A stretch of DNA of 64,000 nt from JBBDMX01 sp040878035 (lineage in GTDB: Bacteria > Planctomycetota > Phycisphaerae > Phycisphaerales > Phycisphaeraceae), in contig JBBDMX010000100.1 in the NCBI GenBank assembly GCA_040878035.1, positions 1 through 64,000 on the forward strand, written 5' to 3'. The translations under genes were made by a program, and so were the position numbers. Positions 8,750 through 17,794 of this stretch are shown here, piece after piece. The notes below the pieces were generated by a model. It had not been told where the DNA came from, searched no databases, and saw only the letters and a list, made by a program, of their open reading frames with translations. Every line of letters begins with the position of its first letter. The stretch's first letter is position 1.

Positions 8750-9166
8750 ATGCTCAAGACCGCACGCCGAGAAGAGTTTCAGCAGATGGCCGGTCAGGTC
8801 AACAAGCTGGTGAATCAGATGTGGGGTTCGCACTTCGGTGAGTTCTGTCCCACCGACACGTGGTCGCCGTCGATCAATCTGTACCGGCTGGAGCGGCGGC
8901 TGGAGGTGTGCGTCGATCTGGCGGGCGTGGACAAGCGCGAACTGGATGTGCGCGTGGAGCCGGGCCGGCTGACGATTCGCGGGCATCGCAACGCCCCCGA
9001 GCCGCGCGTCGGCCAGGAGCCGATGCGCATCGTGAGCATGGAGATCGACTATGGCCCCTTCTGCCGGATGATGAGCCTGCCCGAGCAGGTTGACCTGCCG
9101 CGGGTCACGACGGAGTACGTTGACGGGTTGCTGTGGATTCGTCTGCCGCTGCGTGAGCACAGTTGA
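8750..9166 (+). CDS. Hsp20/alpha-crystallin small heat-shock protein
   Basis: This 138-residue chaperone has the alpha-crystallin domain: SINLYRLERRLEVCVDLAGVD, LDVRVEPGRLTIRGHR, then FCRMMSLPEQVD and the closing YVDGLLWIRLPL strand. Small heat-shock proteins hold unfolding proteins without ATP. The start follows an AGGAG Shine-Dalgarno at the proper distance. The C-terminal I-x-I oligomerisation motif is missing: the chain ends LPLREHS, which suggests altered assembly. It lies upstream of lon on the same strand, separated by repeats. Confidence 0.9.
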   Translation: MLKTARREEFQQMAGQVNKLVNQMWGSHFGEFCPTDTWSPSINLYRLERRLEVCVDLAGVDKRELDVRVEPGRLTIRGHRNAPEPRVGQEPMRIVSMEIDYGPFCRMMSLPEQVDLPRVTTEYVDGLLWIRLPLREHS

Positions 9167-9167
9167 A

Positions 9168-9300
9168 GTGGAGAGTGGAGAGTGGAGGGTGAAAAGTGAA
9201 AGGAAACGTAAGAAGACGATCTTGAAGAATCTTCTGCCAAGCCCCGGCATGCCCCGCTTTGGGGACTTGCCGGGGATTGCCGCCGGGTTTCCAAAAAGTC
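9168..9300. repeat. Short tandem 'gtggagagtggag' repeats and a type-A REP hairpin
   Basis: The gap before lon holds tandem agtggagagtggag units at 9168-9190. At 9239-9278 there is a palindromic type-A REP reading aagccccggcatgccccgc and its near-complement. Similar REP copies recur at six other places in the window. Any lon promoter must sit among or after these repeats; none was clearly identified. Confidence 0.75.
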
Positions 9301-9325
9301 TGGGTCATTCGAAATCAGGTCCACA

Positions 9326-11971
9326 TTGAGCGACAAAGAAGCCAACGATCAGAAAAAGCCCGCGCCGGCGGAGTCCCCGGAGGCCCCGCACAAGCCGGAG
9401 TCCCCGGACGCGCCGCAGAAGCCTGACGAGGCGGAAACCCCGGCGCCGGCCGAAGCGCCCACCGCCGCGCCCCCCGCCGCCGCGCCGACCAAGGCTGCCG
9501 GGCCCGCCGGTGACGCCGACGATCAGGGCCGGGTGCGCATCCCCGACAACCTGCCTGTGCTGCCCATTCGAGGCACGGTGGTGTTCCCCGGTACGGTGAT
9601 GCCCCTGGGCGTCGGCCGCGCCAGCAGCAAGAAGCTGCTCGAAGAATCGCTCTCCCAGTCCAAGGTCATCGCCCTGGTGACGCAGCGCGACGATGAAGTG
9701 GAAGACCCCACGCCAGAGCAACTCTACCGCGCCGGCTCGGCGGCGCTGGTGCTCAAACTCATCCGCCAGCCCGACAACACCGTGTCGATCATCGTGCACG
9801 GCCTCCAGCGCATCCGCCTGAACGAGACCACGCAGCGCAAGCCGTTTCTCCGCGCCAATATCGAGCGCATCAGCGAATCGCCGGGCGAAGGCAAGAGCTT
9901 CGCCGCGGCAGTGAACCAGCTCCGCGACCAGGCACGCAAGCTCATCGAGTTGACGCCCAACACGCCCGAGCAGGCGCAGACCGTGCTGATGAACATCGAG
10001 GAGCCGAGCAATCTGGCGGACTTTCTGGCGGCCAACCTCAACCTGGACGTGCAGCAGAAGCAGGATCTGCTGGAAGAGACCGACGTGGCCAAGCGCGTCA
10101 GAGCCGTGCATCAGCACGTCTCGGCGCAACTGGAAATCGCCAACCTCCAGCAGAAGATTCAGCAGGACGTGCAATCGACCATCAGCGAATCGCAGCGCAA
10201 GTTCTACTTGCGCGAGCAACTCAAGGCGATCCAGAAGGAGCTGGGCGAAGGCGAAGACGGCGTGTCGCACACGGTGGAGGAGCTGCGCAAGAAACTGGTG
10301 GAAGCCGATCCGCCCGAGAAGGTGCGCGAGGAAGCCGAGCGCGAGCTGGGTCGGCTGGAGTCCATTCCCCCCGCCAGCCCCGAGTACTCGATGATCCTGG
10401 GCTACATGGAATTGCTGGTGGAGCTGCCCTGGAAGAAGGCCAGCAAGGACAATCTCGACCTGGTGCGTGCCCGGCGGATACTCGACCGTGACCACTTCGA
10501 TCTGGACAAGGTCAAGCGCCGCTTGATCGAGTATCTGGCGGTGCGCAAGCTCAATCCCGCGGGTCGCGGGCCGATTCTGTGCCTGGTCGGCCCGCCGGGT
10601 GTGGGCAAGACGAGCCTGGGTCAGTCGGTGGCCGACGCCCTGGGCCGGCAGTTCGTGCGCATGAGCCTGGGCGGCATCCGCGACGAGGCGGAAGTGCGCG
10701 GCCATCGCCGCACCTACATCGGCGCCATGCCCGGTCGAATCATCCAGGAGATTCGCCGCGCCGGCACCAACAACCCGGTGATGATGCTCGACGAGGTGGA
10801 CAAGCTGGGCGCCGACTTCCGCGGCGATCCCTCCAGCGCGCTGCTCGAGGTGCTCGATCCCCGGCAGAACAACGCCTTCGTGGACCGCTATCTCGATGTG
10901 CCCTTCGACCTGTCGCAGGTGCTTTTCATCGCCACGGCCAACTACATCGGCAACGTGCCTCAGCCGCTCCAGGACCGCATGGAGATCATCGACATCGCGG
11001 GCTACACGGACAATGACAAACTCCAGATCGCCCGGCGTTACCTGGTGCCGCGGCAGCTCCAGGAGAACGGCCTGAAGAAGACCCAGGCCAAATGGAAGTC
11101 GCCGGCGATCCGCAAGATCATCGACGACTACACCCGCGAGGCGGGCGTGCGCGAGCTGGAGCGGCAGATCGGCGCGGTGTGCCGGGGCGTGGCGGCGCAG
11201 GTCGCCGCCAAGAAAATCAAGTCACGCACCATCAGCGTCGATCTGGTCCGCCAACTGCTGGGCCCCGAGAAGCATGCCCGCGACCTGGATACCCGCATCA
11301 CCCAGCCCGGTGTCGTCGTCGGCCTGGCGTATACGCCCGTCGGCGGCGAAGTCCTCTTCATCGAGGCCACCAGCTACCAGGGTAAGGGCAAAGTCACGCT
11401 CACCGGTCAGATCGGCGACGTCATGAAGGAGTCGGTGTCCGCCGCGGTGTCCTTGTTCAAGAGCCGCGCCGCGCGGTTCAACTTCGACCTGGCCAAGCTG
11501 GCGGAGCTGGACATCCACATCCACGTCCCCGCCGGCGCCGTGCCCAAGGACGGTCCGTCCGCCGGCGTCGCCATGTTCACCGCCGTCGCCTCACTCCTCC
11601 TGGGCATCCCCCTCAAGCAGCGCATCGCCATGACCGGCGAGATCACCCTGCGCGGTCTGGTGCTGCCCATCGGCGGGGTCAAGGAAAAAACCCTGGCGGC
11701 CTCCCGCGCCGGCATCAAGACCGTCATCCTCCCCGAACGCAATCGCCGCGACTTGGAGGAGATCGACCCCAAGGTGCGCAAGGCGCTCAAGTTCATTTTT
11801 GCTGAGAATGTCGACCAACTGCTCGAGGCGGCGCTGGGCAAGGAAAAGCTCGCGCACGCGATCAAAGCCAATGGCAAGAAGCCCCGGCTGCCCAAGGCCG
11901 CCCCGCCGGTGCGCGACGGCGAAGACGCGGTGGAAACCCCCGCCGCCATCGCCGCTCGAGCATCACGGTAA
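9326..11971 (+). CDS. lon: ATP-dependent protease Lon
   Basis: This 881-residue cytosolic protease degrades damaged and regulatory proteins. The order is: a Pro/Ala-rich extension (about residues 5-60); the substrate-binding LON domain from LPVLPIRGTVVFPGT; coiled-coil; an AAA+ domain with Walker A GPPGVGKT near residue 422 and Walker B MMLDEVDKLG; and the S16 domain with catalytic Ser745 (KDGPSAGV) and Lys786 (GGVKEK). The start is a TTG preceding SDKEAND, because no suitable ATG lies upstream of the LON domain. The acidic proline-rich N-terminus is longer than in E. coli Lon (784 residues). Confidence 0.97.
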   Translation: MSDKEANDQKKPAPAESPEAPHKPESPDAPQKPDEAETPAPAEAPTAAPPAAAPTKAAGPAGDADDQGRVRIPDNLPVLPIRGTVVFPGTVMPLGVGRASSKKLLEESLSQSKVIALVTQRDDEVEDPTPEQLYRAGSAALVLKLIRQPDNTVSIIVHGLQRIRLNETTQRKPFLRANIERISESPGEGKSFAAAVNQLRDQARKLIELTPNTPEQAQTVLMNIEEPSNLADFLAANLNLDVQQKQDLLEETDVAKRVRAVHQHVSAQLEIANLQQKIQQDVQSTISESQRKFYLREQLKAIQKELGEGEDGVSHTVEELRKKLVEADPPEKVREEAERELGRLESIPPASPEYSMILGYMELLVELPWKKASKDNLDLVRARRILDRDHFDLDKVKRRLIEYLAVRKLNPAGRGPILCLVGPPGVGKTSLGQSVADALGRQFVRMSLGGIRDEAEVRGHRRTYIGAMPGRIIQEIRRAGTNNPVMMLDEVDKLGADFRGDPSSALLEVLDPRQNNAFVDRYLDVPFDLSQVLFIATANYIGNVPQPLQDRMEIIDIAGYTDNDKLQIARRYLVPRQLQENGLKKTQAKWKSPAIRKIIDDYTREAGVRELERQIGAVCRGVAAQVAAKKIKSRTISVDLVRQLLGPEKHARDLDTRITQPGVVVGLAYTPVGGEVLFIEATSYQGKGKVTLTGQIGDVMKESVSAAVSLFKSRAARFNFDLAKLAELDIHIHVPAGAVPKDGPSAGVAMFTAVASLLLGIPLKQRIAMTGEITLRGLVLPIGGVKEKTLAASRAGIKTVILPERNRRDLEEIDPKVRKALKFIFAENVDQLLEAALGKEKLAHAIKANGKKPRLPKAAPPVRDGEDAVETPAAIAARASR

Positions 11972-11986
11972 GAAGAAGGAACAGCG

Positions 11987-13126
11987 ATGAACACGGATGA
12001 ACACGGATGGGATCAGCAAGCCGCTTGCGGCCTGACACCCGTCGATTGCCCTGTCGTGCCGGGAATCGGCGACAAGCTTTCCCCCAATCATCTCCATCAT
12101 GTCCATCCCCGTTGCTTCTTCTCTTCTTCGTGCCTTCGTGTTCTACCCTTGCTTCTCCTGCTGCTGCTCCCCGCCTGCGGCCCGCTGACCTTCACCATCG
12201 GCTCCTCGCCCGATCGCAGGCTCCAGTCGCAGATCGTCGCCAGCGAGGGCGCCGGGCGCAACGACCGCATCGCCCTGGTCGACGTGACGGGCCTGATCGT
12301 CAACGCCGATCGGCCCGGGCTGCTCCAGGCCGGCGACAATCCCGTCGGGTTGCTCACCGAGAAGCTCGAGGTGGCGCGGCAGGACAAGCGCGTCAAGGCG
12401 GTGATCCTGCGCATCAACAGCCCCGGCGGCACCGTCACCGCCACCGACATGATGTACGGCCAAGTCGTCCGCTTCCGCCGCGAAACCGGCAAACCCGTCA
12501 TCGTGCTGATGATGGATGTGGCCGCCAGCGGCGGGTACTACCTGGCCTGCGCCGGCGACTACATCGTCGCCTACCCCACCACCGTCACCGGCAGCATCGG
12601 CGTCATCGTGCAGACCATCACCGTCAAGGAGGGCCTGGACCGCATCGGCGTTCGTGCCGAGGCCATCACCAGCGGGCCCAACAAAAACGTTGGCTCGCCG
12701 CTGTCCACAATGACCCCCGAGCACCGCGCCATCCTCCAGCACTTGGTGGACGACTTCTACGAGCGCTTCGTCGGCGTGGTCCGCCAGCGGCGACTGCTTA
12801 TTCCGCCCGGCGAGTTCGCCCGGCTCACCGACGGCCGGGTGATGAGCGGCCGGGAGGCAGCCACCGTGGGGTTGGTGGATGAGGTGGGCGATTTGCACGA
12901 CGCCGTGGCCCTGGCCAAACAGCGCGCCGGCCTTAAGCGCGTCGATCTGATCATGTATCATCGGCCCATGCAGTACGTCGGCTCGCCCTACGCCGCGTCC
13001 CCCGCGCCGCCGGCCCACGCGGCTGCGGGCGGCATGATCCAGATCAACCTGGCGCAGATCAATCTGCCCGATCTACTGGCGGACACCTCGGCACGGTTTT
13101 ATTACCTGTGGCAAGCCGACCGATAA
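11987..13126 (+). CDS. sppA: Signal peptide peptidase SppA-like serine protease, probable lipoprotein
   Basis: This 379-residue S49 peptidase would cleave signal peptides left in the membrane. The catalytic Ser lies in MDVAASGGYYLACAGD and the Lys dyad partner in GPNKNVGSP; RINSPGGTV and TVTGSIGVI are family blocks. A leucine-rich stretch ending LLLPACG is a lipobox, so the mature protein probably starts at Cys. The ATG lies within gaacacggatgaacacgg repeat sequence, and the codons before the hydrophobic stretch contain ttcttcgtgccttcgtgttc, the core of an interspersed repeat. The true start is therefore uncertain; a later in-frame TTG is possible. Confidence 0.88.
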   Translation: MNTDEHGWDQQAACGLTPVDCPVVPGIGDKLSPNHLHHVHPRCFFSSSCLRVLPLLLLLLLPACGPLTFTIGSSPDRRLQSQIVASEGAGRNDRIALVDVTGLIVNADRPGLLQAGDNPVGLLTEKLEVARQDKRVKAVILRINSPGGTVTATDMMYGQVVRFRRETGKPVIVLMMDVAASGGYYLACAGDYIVAYPTTVTGSIGVIVQTITVKEGLDRIGVRAEAITSGPNKNVGSPLSTMTPEHRAILQHLVDDFYERFVGVVRQRRLLIPPGEFARLTDGRVMSGREAATVGLVDEVGDLHDAVALAKQRAGLKRVDLIMYHRPMQYVGSPYAASPAPPAHAAAGGMIQINLAQINLPDLLADTSARFYYLWQADR

Positions 13127-13250
13127 GAGCAAGGACACGCGCCCAATGTCTTGGAGCCGCTTGAAGGCTTCGCGCAGGTTCATCATCACCCGCGGCGCCC
13201 TGTGAGTGGCTGCGCCAGCGCGAAACCGCAAGCGGCTGGGAACAACCACG

Positions 13251-14303
13251 ATGACTGTGATCGAACTGGAATGCCCGACCTGCAAGGAGCTGCTGGAGTT
13301 GGACGCCGGCTTTGCCGGTGGCGTCTGCCGCTGCTCCAACTGCGGGACGCTGATGACCGTGCCCGCCAATCCGGCGGTCGAGCGTGCCGAGTCGCTGGCG
13401 CGGCCTGATTCACCCGGCGGCCGGCCCGGTTCACCGACCAGTCGCGCCGCCGCCCGCCCGACCGCCGCGCAGGCGGAAGTCGTCACTCCCGCCGACACCG
13501 GCTCGGGACTGGCCAGTTCCGGCACCCAGACATTCGTCACCGCCTCGGGCAAGACCGTTCGCCTCAAGCTCGCCCACGTTCCCACCGCCGGCAAGCGTAA
13601 GCGTGCCGTCATTCGCGCCACCACCGTGGTCGTCTTCGTCGGCATCATGCTGCTGGTCGTGGTGCTGTGCATCGTGCTGGCGGCGGTGGTGATGAAAGCC
13701 GGCCAGCCGCAGCGCGACGTGCTCACCGGCGAAATCCGTGTGGGGGTGGACCCGGCGCACAATCTGCTGACGGACGCGGGCTTCCTGGGCCTGCCCCTGG
13801 AGGCTGGTAAGACCACCATCCTGGCGATCGACGCCTCGGCGCTGGATCGTCAGTGGCTGGCGCCCATGAAGGACTACGTCGCCCAGGCCCTGGCCAGGGC
13901 GCCGTCCAATGCCCGCCTCCAGGTCATCATGCTGACCGATCTGGGTATGCGCGTCTGGCCCGCCAAGCCCAAACCGCTGGCGACCGACGATCATGAGGCC
14001 CTGCGCAAGTTCCTGGCGCCCATTCCCGCCATGGGCTTTGCCGACCCCGTCGCCGGCGTCGCCGAGGCCCTGGCGGCCAGTCCCGATCACCTGATCCTGG
14101 TCACCGGCCAGGTCCTCGAACAGCGTCAGATCGACAATATCAGCCTCCAGTTGGACAAGCATTCCACCACCCGCCTGGACATCGTTCTCTTTGGCGTGCA
14201 CAAGCCCGAAATCCAGAAACTGACCAGCGACACCGGCGGCCAATACCTGAGCATGCCCGCCACGCAGTTCCTCACCTGGCACGAGGCGATGAAGAAACCC
14301 TGA
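13251..14303 (+). CDS. Zinc-ribbon membrane protein with VWA-like periplasmic domain
   Basis: This 350-residue protein begins with a zinc ribbon (ECPTC, then CRCSNCG, residues ~6-35). A low-complexity Pro/Ala linker follows, then one transmembrane helix around residues 125-150 (VVVFVGIMLLVVVLCIVLAAVV). The C-terminal domain looks VWA-like: TTILAIDASALDRQWLA resembles a MIDAS strand and HLILVTGQV a later strand. This is a common planctomycete architecture, with the ribbon in the cytoplasm. No partner or enzyme activity can be assigned. The start MTVIELE precedes the ribbon directly. Confidence 0.7.
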   Translation: MTVIELECPTCKELLELDAGFAGGVCRCSNCGTLMTVPANPAVERAESLARPDSPGGRPGSPTSRAAARPTAAQAEVVTPADTGSGLASSGTQTFVTASGKTVRLKLAHVPTAGKRKRAVIRATTVVVFVGIMLLVVVLCIVLAAVVMKAGQPQRDVLTGEIRVGVDPAHNLLTDAGFLGLPLEAGKTTILAIDASALDRQWLAPMKDYVAQALARAPSNARLQVIMLTDLGMRVWPAKPKPLATDDHEALRKFLAPIPAMGFADPVAGVAEALAASPDHLILVTGQVLEQRQIDNISLQLDKHSTTRLDIVLFGVHKPEIQKLTSDTGGQYLSMPATQFLTWHEAMKKP

Positions 14304-14369
14304 CCCCTGCGCCAGCCGCTTGCGGCTCGGCCTCCGGCGCGGTTGCGTCGCAATCGGTAGACTGGTCGC

Positions 14370-15830
14370 ATGAACCGCGCCGTCTTTCTCGATCGCGACA
14401 ACACCCTGATTCACAACGACGGCGACCTGGGCGATCCCGCTCTGGTCCGCCTCATTCAGGGCGCCGCCTCCGCCGTGGCGTCCCTGCGCGGCCTGGGCTA
14501 CCAGATCATCGTCGTATCCAACCAGGCCGGCGTTGCCCGCGGCGCCTTTACCGAAGAGGACGTCGAGAAGACCAATAACCGCGTCAATGAGCTGATCCGC
14601 ACCAACAGCGGTGCGTGGGTCGATCGCTTCTATTACTGCCCGTACCACCCCGAGGGCACGGTGGAGAAGTACAAGCGCCAGCATCCCTGGCGGAAGCCCC
14701 AGCCGGGCATGCTGCTTCAGGCCGCTAAGGATTTGAAGCTGGACCTGGGGCAGTGCTGGATGATCGGCGACCAGATGCGGGACGTCGAGGCGGGTGCGGC
14801 CGCGGGGGTTCGCACGGTGCTGCTGTCACCGCAGGCTGGCGTGCAGCCGCCGCTGCGCCAGGAACGCGCCGCCGCGGAATTGCTCACCCGGGAAGTCGGC
14901 TCACCGCTGATCCTGCCCGACTTTGTCGCCAAGAACCTGGTCGAAGCCGTGCGCATCGTCGCCCAGCAGCGCCGGCCCGAGGGCTTGGACGACGTGCGCA
15001 AGAGCGAGGCGCCGTCACCAGTCAGTGCCCTGAAAAAGGGGATCAGTACATTTTTGCAGGGCGGTGCGGCCCGGCCCGAGGGGGTCGGCGCCACCCAGGG
15101 TGCGCCTGCACCCGTGAAGCCAGTCACCGTGCCCCAGCCCGTCCCGCCCGCCCCTGTAGCAGCCGCCGCGCCCGACGCCGTGATGGCGCCGGCCCCCACG
15201 CCGGCGCCTCCCACGGATACCCCGAAAACGGGGATAGGTACATTTGTTGACGCCAAGCCTACGCCGGCTCCGGCAGGTGATGCAGTTCCGAAGAAGGGGA
15301 TAAGTACATTTTTTGCAGCACCGGCCACGGAGGCCGTTGCCAAGCCCAGCGATTCCCCGGCCGCCGTGACTTCCCCCGACGCCGAGCCTGCGCCCCTCCC
15401 GGAAGATCGCCCGCCTGTTTTCACACCGCCGGCCCGTCCCGCACCGCTCACGGCCGACGTCGGCGCCTCATCCTCGGCCGCGCACCCCGACTCGCCGCAC
15501 CAGGCCTCGGGCCTGATGGCGCCGCCGGTCCCCCCCGCGGTGCGGCCCGGCACGCCCGCCGCCGCGGCGCCCGGCGTCCCGGCCACCCCCTCGGCCGAGC
15601 ATACCCTTCGCCAGATACTCCAGGAACTGCGCAACCATCGCCAGATCAGCCACGAGTTCTCCTACATGGGCGTGGTCGCCATCGTCCTCCAGATGATCGC
15701 GGTGATCTGCTTCCTGGGCGCCCTGTGGATCGGCCAGTCCAGCGACCCCACATTCTTCCGCTGGCTTGGCACGGCCCTGTTCCTCGAGCTTTCCACCCTC
15801 GTCCTGCTGCTCTTCATCCGCCGCGGGTAA
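14370..15830 (+). CDS. gmhB: Heptose-bisphosphate phosphatase (GmhB-like HAD) with long membrane-anchored tail
   Basis: Residues 1-190 form a HAD phosphatase of the GmhB/HisB-N type, with the nucleophile in FLDRDNT, VSNQAGVARG, a CPYHPEG segment near a zinc loop, KPQPGML and the acidic motif MIGDQMRDVEAG. It would dephosphorylate heptose bisphosphate in ADP-heptose synthesis; gmhA is 16 kb away. A ~290-residue Pro/Ala-rich tail follows and ends in one or two transmembrane helices (residues ~430-484). The tail contains three copies of a KGISTF-like motif encoded by near-identical DNA, absent from ordinary GmhB. Confidence 0.87.
   Translation: MNRAVFLDRDNTLIHNDGDLGDPALVRLIQGAASAVASLRGLGYQIIVVSNQAGVARGAFTEEDVEKTNNRVNELIRTNSGAWVDRFYYCPYHPEGTVEKYKRQHPWRKPQPGMLLQAAKDLKLDLGQCWMIGDQMRDVEAGAAAGVRTVLLSPQAGVQPPLRQERAAAELLTREVGSPLILPDFVAKNLVEAVRIVAQQRRPEGLDDVRKSEAPSPVSALKKGISTFLQGGAARPEGVGATQGAPAPVKPVTVPQPVPPAPVAAAAPDAVMAPAPTPAPPTDTPKTGIGTFVDAKPTPAPAGDAVPKKGISTFFAAPATEAVAKPSDSPAAVTSPDAEPAPLPEDRPPVFTPPARPAPLTADVGASSSAAHPDSPHQASGLMAPPVPPAVRPGTPAAAAPGVPATPSAEHTLRQILQELRNHRQISHEFSYMGVVAIVLQMIAVICFLGALWIGQSSDPTFFRWLGTALFLELSTLVLLLFIRRG
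15032..15316 (+). repeat. Three in-frame copies of a 'ggggatNNgtacattt' repeat inside gmhB
   Basis: Copies lie at 15032-15055, 15223-15248 and 15289-15316, sharing gaaaacggggataggtacat-like DNA. They encode KKGISTF, KTGIGTF and KKGISTF. Codons such as ATA, ACA and AGT are unusual for this GC-rich gene, so the match is at DNA level, as expected for insertions of a short mobile repeat that happened to stay in frame. Confidence 0.75.
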
Positions 15831-16177
15831 CGCTCGTCGAACCGTGTCCGGCAAGCTCTGAAAAGCCGGGCTATGACCCCGCCAATTGCCCGGCGATGCC
15901 CCCGGCGATGATCCCCGACAAGCCCCAAAGACGGGGCATGCCAGGGCTTGATCGAGGATTGGAGAAATTCTGTCGGCCTTCTGGTCAAGTCGTCGATGCA
16001 GCATGAATCGGCTTGGCATGGACGTTGCACTATCGCAGGAACACGAATGTGGACTATTGGTTTCCCGATCGAGCCGGGGTATGCTAGTGGTAGGTCGCCC
16101 TGTCTTGGCGGGTGTGTTGGTAAGTTTCCTTTCCACGTCGTTTAGGTCAATCGACCCAGTTGTTCAGGGGGTGTTGG
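15831..16177. other. Intergenic region with a type-A REP hairpin
   Basis: A gap of about 350 bp between two plus-strand genes. It holds a type-A REP at 15911-15950 (atccccgacaagccccaaag and its near-complement). I see no RNA gene or convincing promoter; aggggg before the ATG at 16178 is a plausible ribosome site. Confidence 0.6.
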
Positions 16178-17728
16178 ATGATTCTGAAAATCCACTGTCC
16201 TGGCTGCCAGATGCCGTTGCAGGTGCCTGAAAACGCATCGGGGTTGCGTGCGCGCTGCCCAAGTTGCCGGACATACTTCACGCTGCCGCGGATTCAGGAG
16301 ATCTTCGAGGAGACGATCTCGACCTGGATCGAATCGGATGTCGAGGAAGAGGAGAAGACGCGATCGCAGCAGTTCCAGGAGACGATCGGCGAGGACTTGG
16401 AGGCCCTGACGGCGCTGCGCCCGGCTTCCGGGGCCGGCGCTGACTCCCGCGCCCGCTCTGGAGGGCGGCCAGAGAGCAGGCGATACATCAACTTTGTGCC
16501 GGTTCGGCCGCAGAGCCTGGCGCCGCAGCGCAAAGGCCATGATGAATCGATCGACGAGGATGCAGCCGCGCCGGTGGAGCAAGATGCCGGCGGGATGGAG
16601 GATTCGCTGGCGGATCTGGCGCCGCCCGACGACGACGGGGCGGCCCTGCATGTGGCGGAGAACGTGGTGGCCGGCGCGGTCGCCCCGCCGCCTGTCGAGC
16701 GCTCGCCGGTGCCGGCCGCGCCCGCGCCTGGTCACACCGTCACCGCGCCGGTCCATGCAGCGGCCGCGCCGCCTTCGGCAATTCCGGGACTGGCTCATGC
16801 GGGTCCGGCCGCCGTCGCCGCCGCGCCGGCCCACTTCCCCACCGATCTGCATGTCACCGGCCCGGTGCCGCACCTGATGGTGGCCGAATGCAGCCAGAGC
16901 GGCGTGAAGCTGGGCTTCGACTCGATCTGGCTGGACCACCTGGGCTTCCGATGCTCGATGCCCATCCGGGGCGTGTTCAGCAACAACACCAACCCGCACG
17001 AGCTGCGTGCCCGGCCGCTGGCGTTTGTCGATCGCTCGGGCGCCGCGATCCGCTCGGCCCAGGACCTCGAGACCCGCTACGAGCAGCCCCTGCTGCCCGG
17101 CTGGGGGCCGCGCGAACTGATCAACTCCATGGGCATCTTGACCGCGTTGCCCGTGCCGTTCAACAAACCCATGCCCTACTACGTCGATACCCATCACGTG
17201 GGCCTGTCCCTGGCGTGCACGACATTGCGTCGGCCCGACGGGGGATACACCTGCCAGATCATGATCCCCAACGGGTCCTATGCCCTGGACTGGCTGGGGC
17301 GCGTCAATGGAATCTGCGGCGAGGACTACCTGACGCTGGAGCACGAGCTGGCGATCCTGGGCTCGGACGCCTGGAGTGCGCTGCCGGAGGTCTGTCGGCA
17401 ACGGCTGGCGGCCTGGTGCCAGTTCCAGCCGCGCGAACGCTTCATGCTCTACTTGAGCGATGCGGACTTTGGCCAGCGCGACGCGGGCCTGGCGGGCCTG
17501 GTGGTCACCGACCAACGGCTGGTCTACCACAAGTTCCACCACAGCGGCCAGATCGATCTGGCGCTGCCCGGCACGTTGCACATCAAGACGGAGAAGGAGT
17601 TCGCCCAACTCAGCTATCAGCCGCCCGGTGGGCTGCGCACGCGCGTCGCCAAGCTGCACGCCGCCGATATGGAGCAATTCTGCGCGGTGATGCAGAGCAT
17701 TCCCAATCAGATCCAGTTGATGGATTAG
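16178..17728 (+). CDS. Zinc-ribbon protein of unknown function
   Basis: This 516-residue protein starts with a zinc ribbon (CPGCQMPLQVP, then ARCPSCRTYF). An acidic helix (EEEEKTRSQQFQE) and a Pro/Ala-rich linker to about residue 225 follow. The C-terminal 290 residues look globular, with no membrane segment: MVAECSQSGVKLGFDS, GWGPRELINSMGILT, then a PH-like ending GLVVTDQRLVYHKFHH. That last stretch resembles bacterial PH domains (DUF304 type), suggesting a membrane- or protein-binding role. The start MILKIHCPGC was chosen over an upstream ATG because the ribbon begins there and aggggg precedes it. Confidence 0.6.
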   Translation: MILKIHCPGCQMPLQVPENASGLRARCPSCRTYFTLPRIQEIFEETISTWIESDVEEEEKTRSQQFQETIGEDLEALTALRPASGAGADSRARSGGRPESRRYINFVPVRPQSLAPQRKGHDESIDEDAAAPVEQDAGGMEDSLADLAPPDDDGAALHVAENVVAGAVAPPPVERSPVPAAPAPGHTVTAPVHAAAAPPSAIPGLAHAGPAAVAAAPAHFPTDLHVTGPVPHLMVAECSQSGVKLGFDSIWLDHLGFRCSMPIRGVFSNNTNPHELRARPLAFVDRSGAAIRSAQDLETRYEQPLLPGWGPRELINSMGILTALPVPFNKPMPYYVDTHHVGLSLACTTLRRPDGGYTCQIMIPNGSYALDWLGRVNGICGEDYLTLEHELAILGSDAWSALPEVCRQRLAAWCQFQPRERFMLYLSDADFGQRDAGLAGLVVTDQRLVYHKFHHSGQIDLALPGTLHIKTEKEFAQLSYQPPGGLRTRVAKLHAADMEQFCAVMQSIPNQIQLMD

Positions 17729-17794
17729 CGGTCAATCGACGGCGCATTCGGGGTGGCCGTGCGCCTCTTGACACACGCCATATATCGGTTAGGT
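17729..17794 (-). repeat. attC7 remnant (last cassette)
   Basis: R' ACCTAAC (plus-strand gttaggt, 17788-17794) contains the stop codon of the cassette gene. The following tgtcaagaggcgcac (minus strand) matches attC4. No R'' site follows; the array ends at the neighbouring chromosomal gene. Confidence 0.65.

Noticed and set aside
9305..10705. Long open frame antisense to lon (and similar ones antisense to flagellin, aldehyde dehydrogenase and others)
   Set aside because: High GC content keeps antisense frames open. The lon sequence is fully conserved on the plus strand, and the antisense protein shows no family pattern.
17769..17786. Promoter ttgaca...tatatc on the plus strand beside the last cassette
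   Set aside because: The spacing is seven bases, and the same sequence recurs in attC4, so it is part of the recombination site.
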